Shown: in pieces, positions 39,696 through 48,829 of the stretch | Layout of the letters: each line of letters starts with the position of its first letter | Position numbering within the stretch: position 1 is the first letter of the stretch | Assembly: GCA_951799405.1 (NCBI GenBank) | Contig: OX637352.1 | Coordinates: 11,232,820-11,296,819 of the forward strand | Source of the DNA: Agapetus fuscipes | Taxonomy: Eukaryota; Arthropoda; Insecta; Trichoptera; Glossosomatidae | Reading direction: 5' to 3' | DNA length: 64,000 nucleotides | The notes under the pieces: model-generated | What the model was told of the DNA's origin: nothing | Seen by the model: the letters and a program-made list of their open reading frames with translations, nothing else | Database searches by the model: none | Translations under genes and position numbers: made by a program

Positions 39696-39829
39696 ATTGA
39701 AGATAGCAAGCTATAATACATGCCGGCGAATAAACAGATGTTTTCCATACAAAATGTGTGGTATAGCGTTCAGCAATCAAATTTGTTTTTAAAACGAGGT
39801 GAGTGAGTATGATCTATCTACTCGTATCT
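39696..39829. other. Unassigned sequence
   Basis: No signal recognised. Confidence 0.3.
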
Positions 39830-40059
39830 ATCTATAATCTGTGATCTATGTTGCAAAGATATTTTCACATTTAAGATTCATATTAAGTGGATTCCCACAA
39901 ACAGACACGTGTAAGTTCGCGCTTCCTAATGCTGCGCGTAGGTATACCTTCTTTCAAATTAAAAGCCAAACCTCAAATGAACATAAACTCGGCAACTTTT
40001 GCCGACCTTCCCTCAAACAGGGGTGACATGGGCAAAGTGAACCATGTTTTACAGTATGA
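39830..40059 (-). mobile_element. Family C copy, cut by SINE-A
   Basis: CTATAATCTGTGATCTATGT to CATGTTTTACAGTATGACTG, where SINE-A begins. Confidence 0.8.
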
Positions 40060-40364
40060 CTGGTTGATAGCTCAGTTGCTAAAGTGGTTGCATTCCATGC
40101 CGTAAGCTCGGGTTCGAACACCCTCGAAGGCGCCAGAAATGATTTCTCGTTTCTGTGCTTATTTCAAATCCAAAATACAATACCGGAAAGGTTTCCTCAG
40201 CCTACACTAGAAATGAGTACCAGCGCGTTCGGGAGCTTTAAAATTCCCACTTTAACTGAAGTGGTTGGCGTAAGGCCAGCCCTCTTACCTGTATAAATAA
40301 ATAGATTCTAATCACGACATGCAAACCCCTTCGGGAAGAACGCGGCAAGTTTCACTATATGTGT
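40060..40364 (+). mobile_element. SINE-A copy, near full length
   Basis: TGGTTGATAGCTCAGTTGCT to GTTTCACTATATGTGTTG. Box B is GGGTTCGAACACC. Confidence 0.88.
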
Positions 40365-40539
40365 TGATAAGTCACGTCACATCGCTCCCTTATGCCCGAA
40401 ATTTGTTGGGGCGATGGGCGAACATAAAAGTTATATAATAGGAAACACTGGTTATGATTATTATATACTTTAAGCAAGTAAAAAAACCTTTATCATCTCC
40501 TTTGGATATTAAAATACCACTCGTACTTTAAAGCATTAT
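40365..40539. other. Unassigned sequence
   Basis: No signal recognised. Confidence 0.3.
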
Positions 40540-41515
40540 ATATATATATATATATATATCAGGCTTATTTATTTTTAATTGCACATGATAAGAGAGCGCC
40601 GTTTTTGTGTGTGTCACACCTCAAGGGCCCTCTCCGATCACGGATAAGACTTTTTGAAAAGGTGCGTCTTAAGAGCTCCGCGAAATATGCCCATAGATTT
40701 GGAGTTCTTCACTCCGGGTGGCAGTCTGTTCCACTCCACCGGACCCGCAACACAGAAAGCACGGTCTCCAAAATTTGTACGGATCTGACGGTGCGGCTGA
40801 ACCAAATTGATCGCACCATCGCCCGCAGATCTGAGTGTCTGCCTCCTCACACCCATCTCAACAGGCGAAATCATGTCAGTCAGATAAGGTGGAGCCACGC
40901 CATTGATGGCTTTATATACCATCAGACAAACACGGTAGACCACCCTCTCCGGGAAACGAAGCCAGTGTAGTTTTTTTAACAGCGGAGTGATGTGAGCGAA
41001 TTTGGATATCCCGAATATGAGCCTTGCTGCTGAATTTAACACGGATTGAAAGCGGTTGAAATGCTTCTTTGGCTGCCCACTATAAAGCGTTGAGCAATAA
41101 TCAATCCGAGACATCACAAACGCACTCACCAGGGTCTTAACCGCATCTGACGGAAGACACTTTCTAATCGCCTTTATTTGGCGCAGTGAAAAAAAGGAGG
41201 AAGCTATTGTGGCATCTATTTGCCTTTCCAATGTCAGGTTCCGATCCAGTAAGATTCCTAGAAGTCTCACCGAATCGGAAGGCTGGATCAGCTTACCTCC
41301 TATAGAGAGTGCTACCCCATTGACCAATAGATGGTCACGCCTAGATGTGGCTGCCCAGAGTATCTCCGTCTTATCCATGTTCAGGATTAGGCCATTGTTC
41401 ACCATCCACTCACCGACCTCCGAGATACATCCAGAAACCCTACAACTGAGGTCCTCAGCCATGTCTGGCCGACAGTGAGAGTATATTTGCCAGTCATCTG
41501 CATATGAATGTGATT
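40540..41515 (-). pseudogene. CR1-like LINE, truncated at the polymerase active site
   Basis: On the minus strand the frame enters at SYADDWQIYSHCRPDMAEDL (about 41510 downward), so the catalytic YADD is the first part preserved. It continues to the stop at 40638 without interruption: NNGLILNMDKTEILW, SAARLIFGISKFAHITPLLK, NFGDRAFCVAGPVEWNRLPP, ALKTHLFKKSYP. This is the thumb and C-terminal region of CR1-type polymerases. Motifs A and B, endonuclease and ORF1 are lost by 5' truncation. The 3' UTR (40560-40637) holds the AGGGCCCTTGAGGTGTGACA block and ends in a TA repeat. The open frame indicates a young insertion. Confidence 0.9.
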
Positions 41516-41698
41516 ATATGTAAGTGAAAAACAGTTTGTCAGTATCTACTCTTCAGGAAAAACCTTCGTGATAGATTAATCGAGAAGCCATTTCAGTCGT
41601 AAGGAGATTGAACAAGTAGGTATATGTTTGTGCTAACACTTGCTATTTCCCCTTGACATTAATTCTGAATAACCTTTATCACATGCGAAAAATGCTGA
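41516..41698. other. Unassigned sequence
   Basis: No signal recognised. Confidence 0.3.
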
Positions 41699-41920
41699 TA
41701 AAAATCTCCTATCTAAATCGCAAAGAAATAAGATTCATATTGAGTGCATGCCCACAAGCAGACACGTGTACAAATTAATATCCAAACCTCATAAGGAATA
41801 TAAGCCATGCAACTTTTGCCGACTCTCTCTGAAACTGAAGTGGCATAGCAAAGCGAACCATTTTTTACAGTATGGGTGGGCTCAGCCTCATACCAATCTA
41901 TAAGTTAAGACAATGCTTAT
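41699..41920 (-). mobile_element. Family C copy with hairpin deletion
   Basis: CTATCTAAATCGCAAAGAAA to CATACCAATCTATAAGTTAA. The hairpin region is shortened to GACACGTGTACAAATTAATA. Confidence 0.75.
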
Positions 41921-42074
41921 ATTATTCATATGGAAGTTTAATTTTTTTTACAACAAACGAAAATTACATGTGTGCTCTTTTCTTGTTATCACTCTGTGTG
42001 TTCCAGACCTTTGTAATCTCACTTATTTTGTTTTGAGATGAATGTCGGGGAGATGAAAAAAAAGTGTGAAAGGA

Positions 42075-42155
42075 CAGAACAAAGTGAAGACACCTCTCCG
42101 GAGGTACTGGCCACCGCTAGCGGAACAGCGGCTGGATACAGTAACAGTAATAAAT
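42075..42155 (+). pseudogene. RTE-like LINE 3' terminus
   Basis: CTGGCCACCGCTAGCGGAAC... GGATACAGTAACAGTAATA is the non-coding end of the family at 10299, with the ACAGTA-type tail. Confidence 0.5.
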
Positions 42156-42354
42156 CAACTATTTTATTAGACAAGCCTTCCTTTCAAAAATGTTAAAATG
42201 TTAATAGGTTTTTTGCTAATGCTGACTATATCCTTGAAAAAACACTTTTATAATTACATATTAAAAATAGACGTTTATTAATTAAAATAATTAAATGATG
42301 ATGGAATATTAATTATTAATATTCAAGTATCAAATGATTTTTTTACCAAAAGTG
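42156..42354. other. Unassigned sequence
   Basis: No signal recognised. Confidence 0.3.
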
Positions 42355-42758
42355 CGGTCGATAGCTCAGCTGGTAGAATGCTAACATTCAATTCTGAGGA
42401 CTTGGGCTCGATTCTCACAAAGGGTATTTATAATCTAAGCTGCAAAGATATTTTAACATTTAAGGCTCATATTAAATGCTGCCCACAGACAGGCACATGT
42501 AGATTTGCGCCTACACGTTATGCGTGTGTGCATACATATAAAAAAACTCACATGAACATAAACCTTGCAACTCCTGCCGTCTTTCTCTGAAACCGGGGTG
42601 GCATTGGCAAAAATGAACCAATTCATCAGAAATGTTTTTTCCGTTCCGGTGTTTATTTCAAGCCAAAAAAAAAATATCGGCAAGGTTTACTCAGCCGTTA
42701 CAAGAAATGAGAACCAAGCTCCTTGGGAGCTGGGAAATTGCCGCATCAACTGAAATGG
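42355..42758 (+). mobile_element. SINE-A copy split by family C
   Basis: 42355-42425 is the head (CGGTCGATAGCTCAGCTGGT... CACAAAGGGT). 42625-42758 resumes with ATCAGAAATG and runs to AACTGAAATGGAC. Confidence 0.85.
42426..42624 (-). mobile_element. Family C copy inserted in SINE-A
   Basis: ATTTATAATCTAAGCTGCAA to AAAAATGAACCAATTC. The last 40 bp of the 5' end is absent, so this copy was truncated when it inserted or shortly after. Confidence 0.8.
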
Positions 42759-43168
42759 ACGGGAAAGTTTTCCAATTCCCGAGTGGATTGATGCTCATTT
42801 CTTGTGAAGGCTGAAAAAACATTGTCGGTATTTTTACTTCGGATCTGAAAAAAAACATAACATATTTACTTTCTTTGGATCGCAAACATTGAATGCTCTG
42901 AGCCTCCCGCACCACAATCCTCCAGGACTCTCTGTCTTGTACTGCTTCCCTCCATGGTCCTCTTACTCCTAAGGTTTCAACTTCGGCCTCAACATTGTCT
43001 GCCTACCGCATCCTGGGACGTCCGAGTGGTCTAACACCGGAGGGGGCACCATCCAAGAGATAAATCAACAAGACAGCAAATCATTTCTGATACGCTTGTT
43101 GGGGATCGAACCCTTGCCCTCTAGCATGGAACGCAAGCATTCTACTAACTAGACTGCCGGTTATACCG
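42759..43168 (-). mobile_element. SINE-A copy split by an RTE fragment
   Basis: 42759-42860 is the body (TTCTTGTGAAGGCTGAAAAA). 43071-43168 holds the GCAAATCATTTCTGATACGC block and the head (GGGATCGAACCC). Confidence 0.8.
42861..43070 (-). pseudogene. RTE-type LINE C-terminal fragment in SINE-A
   Basis: The minus strand reads GAPSGVRPLGRPRMR, then ADNVEAEVETLGVRGPWREA, VQDRESWRIVVREAQSI. GRPRxRWxDxVExD followed by AxDRxxWRxIV is the standard RTE C terminus. One stop replaces the W of the GRPRMRW motif. About 210 bp. Confidence 0.8.
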
Positions 43169-43195
43169 GGAATTACCTTTTAAGGATTTATTGTA

Positions 43196-43450
43196 TCAGA
43201 ATAAAAATAAATAGCAAATACTGTGCCGCGACAAATAGGTCACAGATAACCCATCCACATACAGTTCTTCCATTGACAAAGTGGTCACACGACAGTTGAT
43301 CCCCATGCCTTTTTGGTCAACGACACTTCGGTCACAGAAAACTCGTCCACAAACACATCGGTAACGGGCAATTTGGTTACAAGACAGTTCGTCCACTAGA
43401 CTTTTCTTTCAAATACAATATATGGTCCACGGACAGCTGCATCACAGAAA
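43196..43450. repeat. Family H repeat
   Basis: Irregular phrases: GACAAATAGGTCACAG, CCATCCACATACAGTTC, GGTCACACGACAGTTG, AACTCGTCCACAAACAC. Matches 4540-4735 in style and in CGGTCAACGACA-type blocks. Confidence 0.55.
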
Positions 43451-43565
43451 ACTACAATTGATTAAAACTACTGTAACTACAAGGTTTTATTGGAGAGCAA
43501 GTTTTCTTTGATCGAAATGTCTTTGGGCCTATATTGTATGTGAGCGAAAAGTCATGTGGACGTTA
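43451..43565. other. Unassigned, likely family H flank
   Basis: GAAAAGTCATGTGGACG at the right edge fits family H, interrupted by the next SINE-B. Confidence 0.35.
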
Positions 43566-43872
43566 TAATAATAATCATTATAATATTAGGATGATTTATT
43601 TGATGAGCGCTGTTTTTGTGTAAATCCCACTTCAAGAGCCCTCTGCGAGCTTGGACGTCGCTGTAGAAATCTCCAATTGTCAAGCAAGATTCAGTTGCTG
43701 TAAGGCTGGATGGACCTTTAGTGACCGGTCTTTGGTAAAGGAATATGAATTTTTCTCCCAGCGAAGACCGTATTTGAAAATATAAATGTTTTTTTGCGTG
43801 CTCTGCCGGGATTCGAGCCTACAACCTTCCATTTACGAGTCAGAAGTGTGAACCACTAGACTACGGACCGGA
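43566..43872 (-). mobile_element. SINE-B copy, full length, tail 1
   Basis: ATTAGGATGATTTATTTGAT to GACTACGGACCGG. Family H text occurs on both sides. Confidence 0.85.
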
Positions 43873-44021
43873 TGAACTGTTGTGTGACTGATTTGTCCAT
43901 GGACGAGCTATCATTGACCGATTTGCCGTGACACGAGCGGATCCCCCTGTCCTTGAGTGACAAGTAGATTGTAGACTTGAGATAAAGGCAGACGGCCTTG
44001 CTTGGATACAACACCTTGCAG

Positions 44022-44128
44022 AACGCAACTAAGCTGCATATATAATAGCACCAATAAATTTCTTACCGCGTCGTCCTTGAAGATATCACACACGACAAGA
44101 TAATTATAGTTATTTTTACAGAAAAAGA
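44022..44128 (-). mobile_element. SINE-A 3' end fragment
   Basis: AACGCAACTAAGCTGCATAT to GATATCACACACGACAAG. Confidence 0.7.
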
Positions 44129-44204
44129 TAATCTGGCACATAAGACGAAATGATAAACAGTCCAGTATATTTACATATTTAAATAAGATTAAAAGTTTAA
44201 TCAC

Positions 44205-44370
44205 ACATTCCGGATGTTAGACGAACCGTTATTAGATAACTTACGTTTTGACGTTTTTATGTCTTGACGTTTCGCTGGTAACGTAGTTAACGTCTTCAGG
44301 AGGCACCCTCTCTACCCCACCATTGAGGATGAACTGCACTACTTCAGTTGTCGTCTACGTTCAGTTTAAG
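44205..44370 (-). mobile_element. PLE 3' end remnant
   Basis: The minus strand has GCCTCCTGAAGACGTTAACT, then CCAGCGAAACGTCAAG. Stem pairing is weak here. The codons before it resemble the coding end at 23750. Confidence 0.6.
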
Positions 44371-44674
44371 CGTGTTGTCCTCTTTTTACAATTTTGACCA
44401 CTACGGTTCTAAGACCCGGTATTTTCAAACTTAATTATATTTTAGTTTACTATTTCTCAAAATACTCCAGTTCGAATTAACTAAAAACTGAAAAGTTCCG
44501 AAGTGACAAACCCCACTCAAAAATCTTTGATATAATTACAATGCCATTCAAAAGCTTTAAAATAAACATCTGGTCATAAAAATCAAATGTCTAACTTAAA
44601 TTAGCTGGAAAACGACAAAATAATGTTGAATTTTTTTAGTTTGTTATTCAAGAAATAACACTTTTAAATTTTAA
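44371..44674. other. Unassigned AT-rich stretch
   Basis: No signal recognised. Confidence 0.3.
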
Positions 44675-44800
44675 ACACTGTTTTTAATTTCACAAAATAT
44701 AATATATTTAAAAAAAATATTAAATTTTAAATTATACTACTAACGTTTTCGACTATTCAGTCATCATCAGGTGTTAAGACACAAACCATAAAAAATATAA
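44675..44800 (-). mobile_element. PLE 3' end with perfect CTGATGA hairpin
   Basis: At 44743-44770, minus strand: CTGATGA-T-GACT, loop GAAT, AGTC-GAAA, then ACGTTAGTAG. Confidence 0.7.
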
Positions 44801-44831
44801 ATAATGTTGAGTTTGCGGCAATTTTGATGTA

Positions 44832-45088
44832 TCTATCTATAATCTATAATCTAAGCTGCAAGGATATGTAAGCATTTAAGGCTCATATGAAATGCATGCC
44901 TACAGACAGGTACATGTAGGTTCGCGCCTACACATTCTGCATGTGTGCATACAAATAAAGAAAACCTCACATGGACATAAACCTTGCAACTCCTGCCGTC
45001 GTTACCTGAACCGGGGTGGCATTGGCAAAAGTGAACCGATTTTTACAGCACGGGTGGTCAGCCTCGTACCAACCTATCAGTCAAGGAG
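44832..45088 (-). mobile_element. Family C copy, full length
   Basis: CTATAATCTATAATCTAAGC to ACCAACCTATCAGTCAAGGA. It belongs with the variant at 42426 and 12690 (CCTACACATTCTGCATGTGT). Confidence 0.85.
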
Positions 45089-45254
45089 CTCCTTATCCTT
45101 ACATAAAAAAAAAACAAACCGCTTCTGTCAGTGAATACGACGCCATTTTGTAAATAGCTATATATCTATACAAGCTTGTAAGAAGTTACTAAAACAAAGT
45201 AAAATACTTATTAAAATTGCGTTTTTATTTTTAGTAAATTTATACAGATAAAGC

Positions 45255-45350
45255 ATATATGAACCTTGATTCTATTAAAACACTGTTTAAATTTTACTTA
45301 ATTTATTCATAAACTAACGTTTTCATCATCAGATACTACAAAATTCATAA
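45255..45350 (-). mobile_element. PLE 3'-end remnant, stem deleted
   Basis: The minus strand reads CTGATGATGAAAACGTTAG, so the stem-loop between CTGATGA and GAAA is gone. The flanks resemble 44675-44740. Confidence 0.5.
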
Positions 45351-45737
45351 GATCTTCATTTTAGTTAACTTTACGTAACTTGAAAATACCGGGCTTCGGT
45401 AAAAGTTTTTCACCCCACGGCCATTTAGACAGCAGTGAAAGGGCTTGAGTACTTACATTAAAAGAACTGCAATTGTGATCCATATTATAATAGTGCTTAA
45501 AGAGTCGTGAGCCAAAGTCAAATCCGAAAGTCGGATCGCCATTGAGAGGAGAAATTTCATAAGCCCATACAACTTAATTCAAATACTTTCAAATTGTTTA
45601 TCAATAGAGTTGTGATCCGACAAAAAATATGCTCTCCAACAGTCACCACTTGACTTCCTGTTTATATAAAACTATTTTATCTATAATCTAAGTTGCAGAG
45701 GTTTATTAACTATGTTTAAAAGAGGTTTTTTCATACA
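45351..45737. other. Unassigned sequence
   Basis: 45670-45700 shows a family C 3' end trace (CTATAATCTAAGTTGCAGAG). Otherwise nothing. Confidence 0.3.
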
Positions 45738-45990
45738 CATTTTTTTTTAAAGAATGAAAAAACGGATTTTACTGACCGTGCAAAAGAGAAGAACGATTTT
45801 CTCTACGTTTCGTCGGAGTCATATCCGACGTCTTCAGGAGACGTGTGTCCTCTACAAGGAGGACCCACGAACTGTTGAATTATTGTTGTTTGATCGAAGC
45901 CGAAGGCTGTAGGTATTTTTATTAACCTTCGGAGATATAGATGTCGCTATACATAAGACCGTAATCATAATTTAAAATCTTTAAACATTT
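45738..45990 (-). mobile_element. PLE 3' end with CTGAAGA hairpin
   Basis: Minus strand, 45806-45838: CTGAAGA-C-GTCGGA, loop TATGAC, TCCGAC-GAAA. The coding tail YSLRLRSNNNNSTVRGSSL precedes it, matching 19255-19330. Confidence 0.75.
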
Positions 45991-46054
45991 TTTTTTTATT
46001 GGAGTTCTACAAAATTTCTGCTGAAACATTTCGTTAAAAGTTATTCAACATTTA

Positions 46055-46300
46055 TGATTTCCTTGATTTATGAGTTTTTTTTAGTAATTGGTTCGTATGA
46101 AGTGGACCACCCATGCTGTAAAAGCTTGGTTCAATTTTGTCGATGCCACCCCAGTTTCAGGGAAAGGCGGCAGGACTTGCAAAATTTATGTAAATGTGAG
46201 GTTTGGTTTATTTTGAATATATTTACACATACGGCATGTGTAAGCGCGAACATACATATGCCTGCTTGTGGGCATGTATTCAACATGAATCATAAAATAA
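46055..46300 (+). mobile_element. Family C copy, diverged
   Basis: TCCTTGATTTATGAG, TGCCACCCCAGTTTCAGGGA, ACGGCATGTGTAAGCGCGAA. The 3' tail is mutated. Confidence 0.75.
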
Positions 46301-46354
46301 TCAAGCAAAAATAAAAACAGTGTTTTTCTTCACGAGTTGAGTTTAATTTATATA

Positions 46355-46497
46355 TTTTTAAAGAAATCCTGTGCGGGAGACTCCCTAGATTTCAGAGAAT
46401 GGGTCTATGACACTTGTTGTAGTGCCGCACAGGTGTTGTTTACTAGCTTGACCGTCGCTACAAAGCGCCAATACTCAAGCAAGGCCCTCTAAGGCTG
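46355..46497 (-). mobile_element. SINE-B 3' half, tail 2
   Basis: AAAGAAATCCTGTGCGGGAG to CTCAAGCAAGGCCCTCTAAG. Confidence 0.78.
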
Positions 46498-46915
46498 GAT
46501 ATCCGTCAGTTCAACAACTACCCTAGACATGTTGACTGTGGGGAGGTTACCTATAGACTGAATTTCGAGTTTTTCAAAATGCACGCGTTAGCGCAATTTA
46601 TGAGGCATTGCTGTTTTAGCTCATCTAGTGACTTATATATCGATGCATGGAACCGTAATCTTGTCTGAAGCTGTTCTCGTAACGCAGAAAGGAAATTGAA
46701 AGTTCTTATTACAACGCGGTATAGTATAATCCGGTATAATACAATATATAACAACGTGGTATATAATTTATACTATAAACTCCGATAACAACACCTTGTG
46801 ATGGTAATTTATATTTAACAATAACAACAATACAAGATCGGGGAATAGAGATGGAAAAAAACTTTTATTAAAATGCAATACCGGTTATGAAAAACTACTC
46901 TCCTTTCCTTGTTCC
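46498..46915. other. Unassigned sequence
   Basis: ACAACGYGGTATA-type phrases recur at 46710-46765. No element recognised. Confidence 0.3.
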
Positions 46916-46942
46916 TTGACTTATATGCTGGTATAAAGTAGA

Positions 46943-47162
46943 CCCTATCTATAATCTTAGTTACAAGGATATATTCATTTAAAGCTCTCAGATGCATGCC
47001 CACAAACAAACTCGTGTAGTTCGCGCTTACAAATGCTGAATGTGTATGTATAAGCCCTACAACTTTTTCCGACCTTCCCTGACACAGGAGTGACATTGGC
47101 AAAGTGAACCATTTTTTACAGTATGGGTAGTCAGCCTCATACCAACCTATAAGTCAAGGAAT
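46943..47162 (-). mobile_element. Family C copy
   Basis: CTATCTATAATCTTAGTTAC to CCTATAAGTCAAGGAATAC. The middle is shortened. Confidence 0.8.
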
Positions 47163-47204
47163 ACAAATAATAAATAACATTAAGTATAAAAAAATCATGT
47201 TGTA

Positions 47205-47372
47205 CAAACTTGTTGTAAAAACTTGGTTTACTATTACCAATGCCACCTCGGGAAAGATGGCAGGAGCTGCAAGGTGTATGTTCATGTGAGAAATTACACG
47301 TGTCTGCCTGTGGATGTACATAAATATATATAGGAATAGTCAATATATCTTTGCAAATTAGATTATAGACGC
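47205..47372 (+). mobile_element. Family C copy, 5' end missing
   Basis: CTATTACCAATGCCACCTCG to TCTTTGCAAATTAGATTATA. The hairpin region is reduced. Confidence 0.7.
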
Positions 47373-47455
47373 AAGAAGTTGCAAGGACTATAATTATAAA
47401 CATTCAGGATTCTAGTTCATAAAATAAAATAAATAAATATTATTTTTTATTGTCG

Positions 47456-47777
47456 TCCGGTGAAAGCTCAGTTAGTAGAGCGCTTGCATTCCATACCAAG
47501 AGCTCGTGTTTGAATCCCACCAGAGGGTGTCAGAAATTATTTCCCGTTTCGGTGTTTATTTCCAACTCAAAATAAAGATACCAGAAAGACTTACTCAGCC
47601 TACACAAGAAATGACTGCCAGCCCACTCGGGAGCTGGGAAAACCCCACTTCAACTGAAGAGGTAGGCGTAAGGCCGGCCCACTTACCTGTGAAAAAAAGG
47701 TTCCACTCGCTACATACCAAACCCTTCGGGGATAATGCGGCAAGAAGTTACACTATATGTGTAGCTTAGTTGCGTTT
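47456..47777 (+). mobile_element. SINE-A copy, full length
   Basis: CCGGTGAAAGCTCAGTTAGT to GTGTAGCTTAGTTGCGTTT. Confidence 0.9.
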
Positions 47778-47860
47778 AGTCGCTTTGGTACAGTTCAAAT
47801 TTTATTCACAATACCAAAAACCATTTTTCAATTTTAAAGTGATCAATCTAAAATAAAGAC

Positions 47861-47990
47861 AAATTAAATACTTTCAATCCAGCGAAGAGCATATTTTAAA
47901 ATTAAATTTTATTAATTGTGCTTCTCCGAGAATGGAATCCACCACCTTCCGATTACGAGTCCGAAGCGCTAACCTCTAGACTAAGGTGAT
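47861..47990 (-). mobile_element. SINE-B head and part body
   Basis: CAATCCAGCGAAGAGCATAT to GCGCTAACCTCTAGACTAAG. The tail is absent. Confidence 0.7.
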
Positions 47991-48245
47991 GTTTCAATTG
48001 AAAATAATTAGTATTGGAGCTTTTTTCACAAAAAAATAAAAAATTATAATGTCAAATTGATCCATTAATATGATAAGTATGTTTTTCTACGAATACCGCG
48101 AACCCGGCTTTTCCAATACCGGATTGCAAACTATAATCGGAAGTAAATTATAACCGCGGATTAGATTGTCAGTGCGTTCAACTCTAGTGAGATTTAATCG
48201 ATTCTGATTATCGATAGATAGTTATTCTATTGATTATACATATTG
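47991..48245. other. Unassigned sequence
   Basis: No signal recognised. Confidence 0.3.
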
Positions 48246-48536
48246 TCCAGTCGATAGCTCAGTTGGTAGAATGCTTTCGTTCCATACCAGAGGGCAAGAG
48301 TTAGATTCTCACCAAGGATGTCAGATTTTTTTTCCAGTTTCGTTATTTATTACAATACTAAAATTAAAATACCGGAAAGTCTTACACAGCCTTCACAAGA
48401 AATGAAATACAGCTGGGGAGCTCCCATTTAAGGTGACATGTTTGGCGTAAGGCCGGTTCCCTTACCTGTAAAAATAAATACGTTCCACACGCCACATGCG
48501 TTAAGAATTTAAACAATATATGCAACTCAGTTGCAA
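48246..48536 (+). mobile_element. SINE-A copy with small deletions
   Basis: CCAGTCGATAGCTCAGTTGG to GCAACTCAGTTGC. The body blocks are recognisable. Confidence 0.85.
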
Positions 48537-48829
48537 TACGTTGCATATAGTACATATAATATGCATTAAAATCGTCAATCAATATAAAATCAAAGATCAA
48601 TATATTGGATTTGGCATGGACAACATTGTGACATCACACGGTCGGGTTGATTGGGAACAGGCGAACAAAAATTATGTTATTGATTGCCAACGACTGCTGT
48701 CTCAAGTGTGACGTTTGTTCGCCGAGAAAAACGTTCTCAATTCATATTTGTTCCGAGAGCATGCTTGTGAACAAGCATTTAATACGAATCTTAAAAAATT
48801 GATTATTTTTCAATAAAAATTAAAAAATA
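48537..48829. other. Unassigned sequence
   Basis: No signal recognised. Confidence 0.3.

Noticed and set aside
39289..39780. Full 163-codon CR1 frame as listed
   Set aside because: The first 30 or so codons precede the element's truncation point and do not match the family. Only the part below about 39695 is LINE.
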